From NCBI GenBank assembly GCA_964519665.1, contig CAZFIV010000015.1, forward strand, positions 34,788 to 98,787: a DNA stretch of 64,000 nt, read 5' to 3'. Source of the stretch: JANQQN01 sp964519665. Lineage in GTDB: Bacteria; Myxococcota; Kuafuiibacteriia; Kuafuiibacteriales; Kuafuiibacteriaceae. The position numbers and the translations under genes were made by a program. The notes under the pieces were generated by a model that saw nothing but the letters and a program-made list of their open reading frames with translations, was not told the origin of the DNA and made no database searches. How positions within the stretch are numbered: the first letter of the stretch is position 1; every line of letters starts with the position of its first letter. Of this stretch, positions 16,715-25,034 are shown piece by piece.

Positions 16715-17279
16715 GACCAGTGATTTCCGCAAGGGCCTGAAAGTCCTCTACAATGGCGCTCCCTACGTGGTCGTCGACTTTCAGCACGTCAAGCCGGGCA
16801 AGGGCAACCAGTTCACTCGCACCAAGATGCGCAACCTCCAGACCGGTGGCGTGATCGACGTGAACTTCCGCTCCGGCGAAACGCTGGGCGACCCGGAGAT
16901 CGAAGACAAGAAAATGCAGTTCCTCTACAGCGAGGGGGACACCTTCCACTTCATGGACCAAAAGACCTACGAGCAGGTGGAGATCCAGCGGGAGATCCTC
17001 GGCGACCGGGCGGGTTTCCTGCTCCCCGAAATGCCCTGCTCGGTCATGTTCTACCGAGGTCGGGCGCTCAACGCCGAAATCCCGCAGCAGGTCGAGCTGG
17101 TCATCGAATACACCGAGCCGGGCGTGCGAGGTGATACGGCGACCAACGTCCAAAAGCCGGCGCGACTCGAAACCGGAGTTGAGGTTTCGGTGCCGTTGTT
17201 CATCAACATCGGAGACCGGGTGAAGATCGACACCGAGACCGGCGCCTATCTCGAGCGAACCGCCATCGGGAACGGATGA
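16704..17279 (+). CDS. efp: Translation elongation factor P
   Basis: A 191-residue factor that rescues ribosomes stalled at polyproline. Three beta-barrel domains; the loop that reaches the peptidyl-transferase centre reads VKPGKGNQF, with Lys33 available for lysyl-type modification. The C-terminal signature region (VQKPARLETGVEVSVPLFINIGD) is intact. It starts at a GTG inside the end of aroQ and overlaps accB by 4 bp. An aroQ-efp-accB-accC order is common in bacteria. Confidence 0.96.
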   Translation: MAIETSDFRKGLKVLYNGAPYVVVDFQHVKPGKGNQFTRTKMRNLQTGGVIDVNFRSGETLGDPEIEDKKMQFLYSEGDTFHFMDQKTYEQVEIQREILGDRAGFLLPEMPCSVMFYRGRALNAEIPQQVELVIEYTEPGVRGDTATNVQKPARLETGVEVSVPLFINIGDRVKIDTETGAYLERTAIGNG

Positions 17280-17797
17280 CGCGAACCGTGAGCCCCGCCG
17301 ATAACGCCGACAACGGGCTTCAAGCGCAGGCCGCCACCGGCGAGGCCGACCCTCGGATCGAAAAACTCAAGGCGATCGTTCGCATTCTCGAAGGATCGAC
17401 GCTCGCCTCGGTGGAGTACGAAGACGAGGATATCGAGGTTCGTTTGTCGCGATACCCTGAAGGTCAAGTTGCAGTTGGCGCTCCGATGGTCGCCCCGCCC
17501 ATCGCTGCTGCGCCGCCGGTGACCGCTACGGGCTCCGAGCCGGCACCGATGGATGACGGGCACGTCATCAAGTCGCCATTCGTCGGGACTTTCTATCGCG
17601 CGCCGTCTCCGGAAGCCGATCCCTTCGTCCAAGTAGGCTCGACGGTGGCGCCACAGCAGCCGCTTTGTATCGTCGAGGCCATGAAGCTCATGAATCACAT
17701 CGAGTCGGATGTGGCTGGCGTAGTGCGCGAGATCCTCGTTGAAAACGGGCAGCCCGTAGAGTTCGGGCAGCCGCTCTTCAAGATCTCGACCCGATGA
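17276..17797 (+). CDS. accB: Biotin carboxyl carrier protein of acetyl-CoA carboxylase
   Basis: A 173-residue protein carrying biotin for the first step of fatty-acid synthesis. An N-terminal helical region (25-65) and a Pro/Ala-rich flexible thumb precede the biotinyl domain, in which EAMKLMN contains the biotinylated Lys. It overlaps efp and accC by 4 bp each (ATGA type), indicating translational coupling. Confidence 0.96.
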   Translation: MTRTVSPADNADNGLQAQAATGEADPRIEKLKAIVRILEGSTLASVEYEDEDIEVRLSRYPEGQVAVGAPMVAPPIAAAPPVTATGSEPAPMDDGHVIKSPFVGTFYRAPSPEADPFVQVGSTVAPQQPLCIVEAMKLMNHIESDVAGVVREILVENGQPVEFGQPLFKISTR

Positions 17798-19146
17798 GTC
17801 CCCCCTTCAGAAAGATTCTCATCGCCAACCGCGGCGAGATCGCGCTTCGAATCATTCGGGCCGCTCGAGAGTTGGGTATCTCGACGGTCGCCGTCTATTC
17901 GGAGGCCGACGCCGAGTCGATGCACGTCAAGTTTGCCGACGAATCGGTTTGCATCGGTCCCGCGACGCCGACCGAGAGCTACTTGCACATTCCTGCCCTC
18001 ATCGCGGCCGCCGAGATCACGGGAACCGACGCGATCCATCCCGGGTATGGCTTTCTCTCTGAGAATCCGCGCTTTGCCGAGACCTGCGAGACCAGCGGGT
18101 TCAAGTTCATCGGTCCTTCGGCGAAGATGATCGATCAGATGGGCGACAAGATCGCCGCCCGCGAGGCGATGACCGCAGCCGGGCTGGCTTCGGTTCCGGG
18201 GTCGTCGGCGCCCTTGACCTCCGACGAGGCAGCCCTCGCGGTCGCCCGCCGGATCGGTTTTCCGCTGATCATCAAGGCCTCCGCGGGCGGCGGTGGTCGG
18301 GGGATGAAGATCGTACGCAAGCCAGACGATCTCGCGTCATTGCTGGCGACCGCTCGGCGCGAAGCAGGCGCGGCGTTCGGCAACGACGCGGTCTACGTCG
18401 AACGTTTCCTCGAACGCCCTCGCCATATCGAATTTCAGGTTGTTGCCGACGAGCACGGCAACGTCGTCCATCTCGGGGAACGGGAGTGCTCGGTTCAACG
18501 CCGCTACCAAAAGCTGATCGAGGAAGCGCCCTCGCCCGCGCTGAATCCGACGCAGAGATCTGAAATGGGCGAGACCGTCACGACCGCGCTTCGAAAGCTG
18601 GGTTACACCAGCGTAGGTACCGTCGAGTTCCTCATGGACGAAGACGGTTCGCTCTACTTCATCGAAATGAACACCCGCATCCAGGTCGAGCACCCGGTGA
18701 CCGAAATGCTCACCCGTCAGGATCTCGTCCGACTTCAGATTCAGCTCGCCGCCGGCGCCCGGCTGCCCTTCTCTCAAGAAGACGTCGTTTTCTCGGGCCA
18801 CGCGATCGAGTGCCGCATCAACGCGGAAGACCCCGACACGTTCGCACCCTCGCCGGGCGTCATCTCATCGCTGAACCTTCCTGGCGGGGCTGGCGTTCGG
18901 GTCGACACGCATGTCACGCACGGCGCGACGGTCGCACCATTTTACGATTCGATGCTGGCCAAGGTCATCGTGCACGACGTCGACCGTGCGCACGCCATCA
19001 GTCGTATGCAGTCCGCATTGCGCGAAACCATCGTCGAAGGTATTCGCACCAACGTGCCGTTTCAGCGCCGAGTCCTCGAGCACCGCGAATTCACATCGGG
19101 CGACTATGACACCGGCATCGTGACCCGAATGCTCGACGGTCGCTGA
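17794..19146 (+). CDS. accC: Acetyl-CoA carboxylase, biotin carboxylase subunit
   Basis: A 450-residue ATP-grasp enzyme that carboxylates biotin on AccB. Visible: N-terminal KILIANRGEIALRIIRAARELG, HPGYGFLSEN, the Gly-rich ATP loop KASAGGGGRGMKI, the EVQVEH-type region (FIEMNTRIQVEHPVTEM) and the C-terminal domain. Length is standard. It ends the aro-efp-acc run and is followed after 12 bp by the glycosyltransferase gene. Confidence 0.97.
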   Translation: MSPPFRKILIANRGEIALRIIRAARELGISTVAVYSEADAESMHVKFADESVCIGPATPTESYLHIPALIAAAEITGTDAIHPGYGFLSENPRFAETCETSGFKFIGPSAKMIDQMGDKIAAREAMTAAGLASVPGSSAPLTSDEAALAVARRIGFPLIIKASAGGGGRGMKIVRKPDDLASLLATARREAGAAFGNDAVYVERFLERPRHIEFQVVADEHGNVVHLGERECSVQRRYQKLIEEAPSPALNPTQRSEMGETVTTALRKLGYTSVGTVEFLMDEDGSLYFIEMNTRIQVEHPVTEMLTRQDLVRLQIQLAAGARLPFSQEDVVFSGHAIECRINAEDPDTFAPSPGVISSLNLPGGAGVRVDTHVTHGATVAPFYDSMLAKVIVHDVDRAHAISRMQSALRETIVEGIRTNVPFQRRVLEHREFTSGDYDTGIVTRMLDGR

Positions 19147-19158
19147 CCGCCGTCTGCC

Positions 19159-20361
19159 ATGCGACACACCCCAGAGCCGCAACGCGACGCCGGGCCCCGA
19201 GCGACGGTCGTCCACATCATTACGCGCCTGGAGCTCGGCGGAGCCCAAGAGAACACGTTGTACACCTGTGCCCATCTCGACCGTCGTCGGTACCGGGTTC
19301 GTCTGGCCTTCGGCCCCGGAGGGTACCTTGACGAACAGGCGGAACGAGTCGAAGACCTCCCGTTATGGCGGATACCGAACCTGGTCCGAGAGATCCGGCC
19401 GCGAGCCGATGTGCGCGCCCTGACCGACCTCACCGCCCTTCTCCGGCAGGAACGGCGTGCGCATGCCGCCGAGGGCCTCGACCCTCACCGGTTCATCGTG
19501 CACACCCACAGCTCGAAGGCCGGCATCCTGGGCCGATTGGCCGCAAAGCTAGCCGGCGTACCGGTGGTCATTCACGGGATTCACGGCTTTGGCTTTCACG
19601 ACGGTCAGCATCCCGCCAAGTTCGCAGCCTTCTTGGGGGCCGAACGAGCCGCGGCGCGGTTGACCCACGGCTTCTTCAGTGTTTCGGAAGCCAGCCTGCA
19701 GGAGGCATACGACCGCGGCATCGTTCGGGCCCACCACTTCGCGCGCATCGTTCGCTCCGGGATGGTGCTGGACGACTTTCGCAGCGGCCCCGACCAGCGC
19801 GCCGCCAGCCGGGCGGCCCTCGGTCTCTCCAAAGACATCGAAGTGGTCCTCACCATCGCCAACTTCAAGCCTCAAAAGGATCCGTTGACGCTGATCGAGG
19901 CCTTCGCAGAGGTCGCTCGACGCCGACCATCGGCGGTCCTTCTGTTCGCGGGAGATGGCCCCCTGCGGCCGGCAGTCGAAGCGGCAGTGGAGAAGCACCT
20001 GCTGACCAACCGAGTCCGTCTGCTCGGATGGCGCCGCGATGTGCCCGACCTTCTGGCGGCCTGTGATGTCGTCGCCCTTTCTTCGATCTTCGAAGGTCTG
20101 CCGAGGTCGGCCGTGCAGGCGGTCGCCGCCCGACGCCCGTTCGTCGGCACGAACGTGGACGGCACCCCCGAAATCATCCGGCACGGCGAGAACGGATACC
20201 TGGTTCCGCCAAGAAATGCGTCAGCGCTGGCGGAGGCCATCGACGCCGGCCTGACCCATCGACCGGTCGACGACGCAGACGAGATCAGGGTTCGGGCCTG
20301 GGACGCTGAACGAATGGTTCGCGACCAGGAGGCGGCGTACGAGGCTCTTTTGACCCGATGA
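19159..20361 (+). CDS. Glycosyltransferase family 4 protein
   Basis: A 400-residue GT-B fold glycosyltransferase. The N-terminal acceptor domain begins with VVHIITRLELGGAQENT, the typical start of GT4 enzymes; the C-terminal Rossmann domain has VLTIANFKPQKDPLTLIEAF, the GDGPLR segment, and the nucleotide-sugar site SIFEGLPRSAVQAVAARRPFV with the E(x7)-type acidic positions. It probably transfers a sugar from a nucleotide donor in surface polysaccharide synthesis. Donor and acceptor are unknown. It reads with accC but has no metabolic link to it. Confidence 0.88.
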   Translation: MRHTPEPQRDAGPRATVVHIITRLELGGAQENTLYTCAHLDRRRYRVRLAFGPGGYLDEQAERVEDLPLWRIPNLVREIRPRADVRALTDLTALLRQERRAHAAEGLDPHRFIVHTHSSKAGILGRLAAKLAGVPVVIHGIHGFGFHDGQHPAKFAAFLGAERAAARLTHGFFSVSEASLQEAYDRGIVRAHHFARIVRSGMVLDDFRSGPDQRAASRAALGLSKDIEVVLTIANFKPQKDPLTLIEAFAEVARRRPSAVLLFAGDGPLRPAVEAAVEKHLLTNRVRLLGWRRDVPDLLAACDVVALSSIFEGLPRSAVQAVAARRPFVGTNVDGTPEIIRHGENGYLVPPRNASALAEAIDAGLTHRPVDDADEIRVRAWDAERMVRDQEAAYEALLTR

Positions 20362-20404
20362 CCGGTGACGCGTCGGATCCCGTGGCGCTCGAGGCCGTCG
20401 TCGA

Positions 20405-21931
20405 TCAGACGGCTGCGAACAGGTCGGTGAGGGCATCTGTCGTCAGGTCAGAGATCTTTTTCACGTCGTCGCAAAACTCCGCGAGCGTCCGACCCGAGTG
20501 ATGGCCGGCGTCGACGAGCAGGCCCCGAATCTTGAATCGGTGCCGCTTGCGCAGCGCCGGCAACGAGGCGACCAGCTCCCCGGGAACGTGGGCCTCACCG
20601 TCCGTAACGATGATGATGTCGCCCCGGCGATAACGCCCCTCGGTCACGGCCGCCACCGCTCGCTGAAGCGGCTCTTCGAACGAAGTGCCACCGCCGGGGA
20701 AATGCTCGGCAAATTGCAGGACCGCTTCGGTCTGCACCGTCGGTCGGCCGCCCGCCCGTTGAGCTCCGAGGAGTTCGACCTCGAACAAGCGATGACCAGC
20801 CGAAAAGATGATCGCCAGGCACCGCCGCCGCTCCCGCCGCGCGATCTCCATCAGCGTGAGACCGACCGCCTTCGCCCACAACTCCTTCGAACCCTGCATC
20901 GAACCGCTGCCGTCGACGCAGATCACCATTGGGCCGCGGTTGGCCGGCGCTCGCAGGTCGTACTGCAATAGCTGACCCTCCGCGAACCGGCGGAGCCATT
21001 CGCGATGGCGAGCCCGCGGCTCCTTACGGATGCCGAGCAGCTCGGACGGCAGCAGGCGCGCCAAGTCTTGCCCCGTCCGAATGGCGTGAAGGGCCTGTGG
21101 CGCCCGGCGAATCCGGTGACGGCGGCTCTCGAAGGCGACCTCCCGAAATGCACCGGTCAACCGAGCCAAGAGCTGAAGCTTGCGGCTGGTGAGCAGCTTT
21201 TCTCCGAGGGCGAGGCGACGTTCGGCCCCCATTCGCCCCATTCCCCCGGACGACAAGCCTAGGCTCTTGGCCTGCTCGTCGAGCGCTTCGAGCTGCTCGG
21301 GAAGATCGCGAACCTGCCCCTGAATCTCATTATCGAGGTCGAGGGGCAGGTTTCCGGCGACGGAAGTGAGGGCCCGGGCGCTCTCGTCCACCCTCTTTTT
21401 CAGGTCGCGGATGTCGCGCTCGAGACCCCGCTGGATGTCGGTACCGTTCCCGGGGTCGAAGACCCCTTCGGGCAACTCCTGAAGGTGCTCGAGCTCCGCC
21501 AACCGGTCGGCCAGGGACTGCTCGAGGTCCGCGGCCTCGGCCGCCTGCATGAGCTCCGACGCCACCACTCGGTCCCCCCGTTTGAGCGCGCGGAGTAGTC
21601 GGTCGGCGAGGGGCGGCAGAGCCTCGCGGCACGCGTCACTGTCCAGGCAAGTGCGCGCCCGAAGTGCGGCCAGATGATCGCTTTCGACCACCGCCGCGAC
21701 CAGGCGCCGGTTGATCTGGACGCTGCCGGCCACCTCGGTCGGTCGCCGCAGGACGACGTTCATTTTGTAAAGGGCCGAGTACAGGTCCATCAGGAGCGGC
21801 TCGGGATGCGGCAAGAGCCGCTTAGCGGTCTCCAGGACTCGAGCCAGGGCGGGCTCGACCCGCAGCAGACGACCGAACTGGTCCCGGTCGAATCCGTCGT
21901 GCTCGACGGCGTGAAGCTGAGCGTCGTCCAT
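20405..21931 (-). CDS. VWA-domain protein, ViaA-like partner of the MoxR ATPase
   Basis: A 508-residue cytoplasmic protein. Residues 1-300 are helical and charged with coiled-coil stretches (120-250); residues ~333-500 form a von Willebrand factor A domain with the MIDAS motif DGSGSM (D340-S344) and downstream TDGEAH. The organisation matches ViaA, the partner of RavA in E. coli. Its ATG overlaps the stop of the ATPase gene (TGATG), so the two are coupled. MoxR/VWA pairs act as chaperone-like systems in maturing protein or metal complexes; the client here is unknown. Confidence 0.85.
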   Translation of the reverse strand: MDDAQLHAVEHDGFDRDQFGRLLRVEPALARVLETAKRLLPHPEPLLMDLYSALYKMNVVLRRPTEVAGSVQINRRLVAAVVESDHLAALRARTCLDSDACREALPPLADRLLRALKRGDRVVASELMQAAEAADLEQSLADRLAELEHLQELPEGVFDPGNGTDIQRGLERDIRDLKKRVDESARALTSVAGNLPLDLDNEIQGQVRDLPEQLEALDEQAKSLGLSSGGMGRMGAERRLALGEKLLTSRKLQLLARLTGAFREVAFESRRHRIRRAPQALHAIRTGQDLARLLPSELLGIRKEPRARHREWLRRFAEGQLLQYDLRAPANRGPMVICVDGSGSMQGSKELWAKAVGLTLMEIARRERRRCLAIIFSAGHRLFEVELLGAQRAGGRPTVQTEAVLQFAEHFPGGGTSFEEPLQRAVAAVTEGRYRRGDIIIVTDGEAHVPGELVASLPALRKRHRFKIRGLLVDAGHHSGRTLAEFCDDVKKISDLTTDALTDLFAAV

Positions 21932-23073
21932 CAGTTTTGGGACGCCAGCAAATGCTGCTGAAGGCGCTGGATCTCGGCGACGACTTCTTTAAGGCGAGTC
22001 ACGTCGCGCTGGCGACGATGAGCCTGGTCTCGGAGTGCCTCGGCGCGTCGCAAGAGATCGTGCAGTTTGGTGTGCGATTCGAGCAGGGCGCGACTTCGCG
22101 CCTCTCGGTCGGGCCAACGCCGATGGGCGTACGCGTGGACCTCTCGAGCCTGAAAAAGCAGCTTGTTCGCCTCTTCTTCCAGTCCGCCCACGACCTCGTT
22201 CAGGGCCGCGCGGACCTTTTCCATCTCTTCCGGATCACTCCAAAGGACGTGCTGCATCCACGGTAGGTCCGAAGCGCGCACCGTAGATCGACCGTGGAGC
22301 ACGGCCGCCCCCCGCAACACCCGCAGCGCCAGCCGATAGCGACGGTCCGAGGCGATAACCCCTTCACCGTTGAGATGTCGACGAAGCTCCACGATATCGG
22401 AGATAATCCCATCCGGCACTTCGACCTGCTCGACGGCCTGCTGGAGCGCCTGCAGCGCCGCCGCGTCGAGCATCACGGTAGGAGGACTCGGGTCGTCTTG
22501 CCGCAGCAGCGACGCGAACTGATGTTCGTGCTGGATGTACCCAACGTTGAAGCGCAGCAAGAAGCGGTCATAGAGCGCCTCGAGCTCATCTTCCTCGGGT
22601 AGCTCGTTGGACGCCGCAATCAGGCTTACCAGCGGCACCCGCTGGGCGGTCGAGCCCTGATGAAACGTGCGCTCGTTGAGAAGCGTGAGCAGCGCGTTGA
22701 GGATCGCGGAGTTCGCCTTGAAGACCTCATCGAGAAACGCGATCTGGGCGCGAGGAAGCTTGCCCTCCGTCACTCGCTCATAGCGACCCGCTTCCAGGGC
22801 CGGCAGACTGACGGGACCGAACAACTCCTCGGGGGTCGTAAACTTGGTGAGCAGCCATTCAAAGTAGCTACCGCCCGGCAAGCGCTTGCATACCTCGCGG
22901 GCCAGCATCGATTTCGCGGTGCCGGGGGGGCCCAGAATCAGGACGTGCTGTCGACTCAAAAGGCCGATCAACACTCCGTCGACCAACGTGTCGCGGTCGA
23001 TGAATTGGGCCTTGAGCTCGGCACGAACCGTATCGAGTCGCTCGCGGGGATCCACCGGGCTAAGATACACCAA
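21931..23073 (-). CDS. MoxR-family AAA+ ATPase, RavA-like
   Basis: A 380-residue AAA+ ATPase. Walker A GPPGTAKS (48-55), Walker B IAFLDEVFKAN, sensor 1 region IAASNELPE and an arginine-rich DRFLLRFNV segment are present, in the order seen in RavA. A helical C-terminus (about 290-380) follows. It is encoded directly upstream of the VWA protein with overlapping codons, as in ravA-viaA. Function beyond a chaperone-like ATPase is not predictable from sequence. Confidence 0.88.
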   Translation of the reverse strand: MVYLSPVDPRERLDTVRAELKAQFIDRDTLVDGVLIGLLSRQHVLILGPPGTAKSMLAREVCKRLPGGSYFEWLLTKFTTPEELFGPVSLPALEAGRYERVTEGKLPRAQIAFLDEVFKANSAILNALLTLLNERTFHQGSTAQRVPLVSLIAASNELPEEDELEALYDRFLLRFNVGYIQHEHQFASLLRQDDPSPPTVMLDAAALQALQQAVEQVEVPDGIISDIVELRRHLNGEGVIASDRRYRLALRVLRGAAVLHGRSTVRASDLPWMQHVLWSDPEEMEKVRAALNEVVGGLEEEANKLLFQAREVHAYAHRRWPDREARSRALLESHTKLHDLLRRAEALRDQAHRRQRDVTRLKEVVAEIQRLQQHLLASQN

Positions 23074-23118
23074 TCGCGCGCCATGAGGCGCCGCTTGCGA
23101 AGCCGCTTCTGAAATCTC

Positions 23119-23982
23119 TCACTGGTGGCCGTGCGGCGATCCGTGGTGAGCGGCGGCGCCGTGCCCGGGCACATGGTAAGGCATCGGGTCGTCGGCGATT
23201 CTCATCGTGAAGCCGGGACCGCCGTCCCGGTAGGTCCTCGGATGCCAGAAATTCCGGGGATCCTCGGTCAGGTGAAGGGTTCGGACGCCGTCCGCTTGGC
23301 CCTCGACGATGGTCGAGACGTGCTCCTCGAGACGCACGGGGAATGTGAAAACGATTCGGTCGCCGGTGCGACGGTACGACAGTGCTTCGGTGCTCCACTC
23401 CGTGTGGTCGCCTTCATGGTACCACCCCACTCCGCGCCCATCGATGGTCGGTGCCTGCAGCTGGTACATTCGAAAACCCGGCATCCCATGCCCATTCGGA
23501 ACAGCTTCTACCCAGAGCCGCGCGAGCGGGTGGTCGAACGCTTGGCCATCGCCGCTGGTGGTCGGTAGCGGCCGATGAGTGTAAGTCTGTTCGCCGCCCA
23601 TCTTTGGATCGTTGAGCAGAGTCAGGGCCCGACCTTCTAGCCGGTACTTCACTTGATGCTGAACTGGGTGCCGAGCACTGGCTCTATTGAAGGTCAGGCG
23701 AATGACCTTCGAATCGACGTCGTATCTAAAGGTCTGGGTGTAAGTGAGACCGAGTCGGCCGTACCGGAACAACCCGATGCCCCCCGTGTGAAAGTAATAG
23801 AACCGCTGCCGGTCGCCAGGCTTGACGGGACTGAACCGCGACCAGAGCCCCAGCAACCCGCGCTCCACGTCCGGGGATTTTCGAGCCGTGGCTTCGCGAA
23901 CCTCCGGACTATCGGGGCGCTTCACCCAGGCCAGGGACAACGGGACCAGGAGCAACAAACCAACGAACAACCATCGACGCAT
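23119..23982 (-). CDS. Secreted beta-rich protein of unknown function
   Basis: A 287-residue protein with an N-terminal signal or anchor (RRWLFVGLLLLVPLSLAW). The mature part is rich in beta strands with repeated aromatic residues; the GLLGLWSRFSP start and alternating strand pattern recall lipocalin-like barrels, but I cannot assign a family. The C-terminus is His-rich (GHGAAAHHGSPHGHQ) and could bind metal. It ends 45 bp upstream of the start of the RavA-like ATPase on the same strand, so it may be the first gene of that operon. Confidence 0.7.
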   Translation of the reverse strand: MRRWLFVGLLLLVPLSLAWVKRPDSPEVREATARKSPDVERGLLGLWSRFSPVKPGDRQRFYYFHTGGIGLFRYGRLGLTYTQTFRYDVDSKVIRLTFNRASARHPVQHQVKYRLEGRALTLLNDPKMGGEQTYTHRPLPTTSGDGQAFDHPLARLWVEAVPNGHGMPGFRMYQLQAPTIDGRGVGWYHEGDHTEWSTEALSYRRTGDRIVFTFPVRLEEHVSTIVEGQADGVRTLHLTEDPRNFWHPRTYRDGGPGFTMRIADDPMPYHVPGHGAAAHHGSPHGHQ

Positions 23983-24042
23983 ATCTTTTACTGTGGCGTT
24001 CGACGGCCGCCTTCACCAGGCGTAAAAACCCGTCACACACTC

Positions 24043-24330
24043 ATGAGCACTGATGACTGGATCCAGATCTACGTCGCAGCGAGTCGGATCGAGGCCAACG
24101 TGGCCGCGTCGGCTCTGGAGCACGCGGGCATTTCTACTCAGCTCAGGCCGGCCGACAGCTCTGGCTTTGGCGCGGCTTTACCGACCCTGCAGGATTCGTC
24201 CGGGGTGTGGGTGCGTCCGCGAGACGTCGATCGGGCGCTCGAGCTGATCGCCAGCGCGGGAGATAGCGCGGTCGGTCAGCTATCGCTCGCTCCGTCGAAC
24301 CGGGGGGAGGTCGGCTTTCCCGACGAGTAA
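24043..24330 (+). CDS. Small DUF2007-like protein
   Basis: A 95-residue protein: WIQIYVAASRIEANVAASALEHAGIST followed by VWVRPRDVDRALELI. This is the pattern of DUF2007 (putative signal-transducing protein) domains: a strand, a helix with EA, a hydrophobic strand and a second helix. The ATG at 24043 starts the domain directly. It is divergent from the secreted protein gene (60-bp gap) and convergent with the TPR gene (17-bp gap). Function unknown. Confidence 0.72.
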   Translation: MSTDDWIQIYVAASRIEANVAASALEHAGISTQLRPADSSGFGAALPTLQDSSGVWVRPRDVDRALELIASAGDSAVGQLSLAPSNRGEVGFPDE

Positions 24331-24347
24331 GACGACGGGTCGTGCGA

Positions 24348-25034
24348 TCAGCGCTTCGGCGCGCGAGCGTCGTCGGCCGGGGTTGCCGTCCGCGACCGTT
24401 CCGTCTCGCGACGCTGTTTCAGCACGGACTCGATCTGCTGGACGCTGGAATCACCGTCGGCGATCACCCCGTGTTTGACCAGAAGTGGCTGCAGCCGAGC
24501 GTCCGACCGAACCTTGACCCACAGCTCGTCGGCTCGCAGGCGCTCATTCACCTGCCCCATGTTCGCAGGGATCGTCTCCAGCATCTGGATCGCCTCGCCG
24601 ACCTGGTCGCGCATGAGCAGAACCGTGGCCCGCTCGGCGATCGCGTCCCAGTCTTCGGCATTTAGAGCCAAGACCTTCTTGAAAGCTCCATCCGCCTCGT
24701 CCAACTTGCCGAGACTTCGGTAACAGATACCTAGATTCAGCCAGACGGCCGCGACTTCGGGATACCTTTCGCTCGCCTCTTTCAACAGCCGTTCCGCCGT
24801 TTCGTAGTCCAGCTGCCGATGCGCGTAAATCGCCTGGCGAATGATGCCCCGAATCTCGCGCTTGGTCTCGTCGTCGAGGTCGCCGGAGCCGTCGCCTTCT
24901 TGCTGCCCGTCGGACGTCCCGCCAGCCGCGGCCGGCTCCTTTTCTTGAGCGTCCATCGAGATCTTCACCAAAACGCCCAGGGCCCCGAGAAGGACCGTTA
25001 CCATGAAGAGTTTGCCTACCAATTCCCGACTCAT
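24348..25034 (-). CDS. Membrane-anchored TPR protein downstream of pilR
   Basis: A 228-residue protein with an N-terminal membrane helix (about 7-26), an acidic Gly-rich linker and TPR repeats (about 65-170: YETAERLLKEASERYPEVAAVWLNLG, GKLDEADGAFKKVLALNAEDW). The ATG at 25034 overlaps the pilR stop by 4 bp (ATGA), which fixes the start. Probably a periplasmic scaffold; a role in pilus assembly, in the manner of other TPR pilotins, is inferred only from the operon. Confidence 0.78.
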   Translation of the reverse strand: MSRELVGKLFMVTVLLGALGVLVKISMDAQEKEPAAAGGTSDGQQEGDGSGDLDDETKREIRGIIRQAIYAHRQLDYETAERLLKEASERYPEVAAVWLNLGICYRSLGKLDEADGAFKKVLALNAEDWDAIAERATVLLMRDQVGEAIQMLETIPANMGQVNERLRADELWVKVRSDARLQPLLVKHGVIADGDSSVQQIESVLKQRRETERSRTATPADDARAPKR

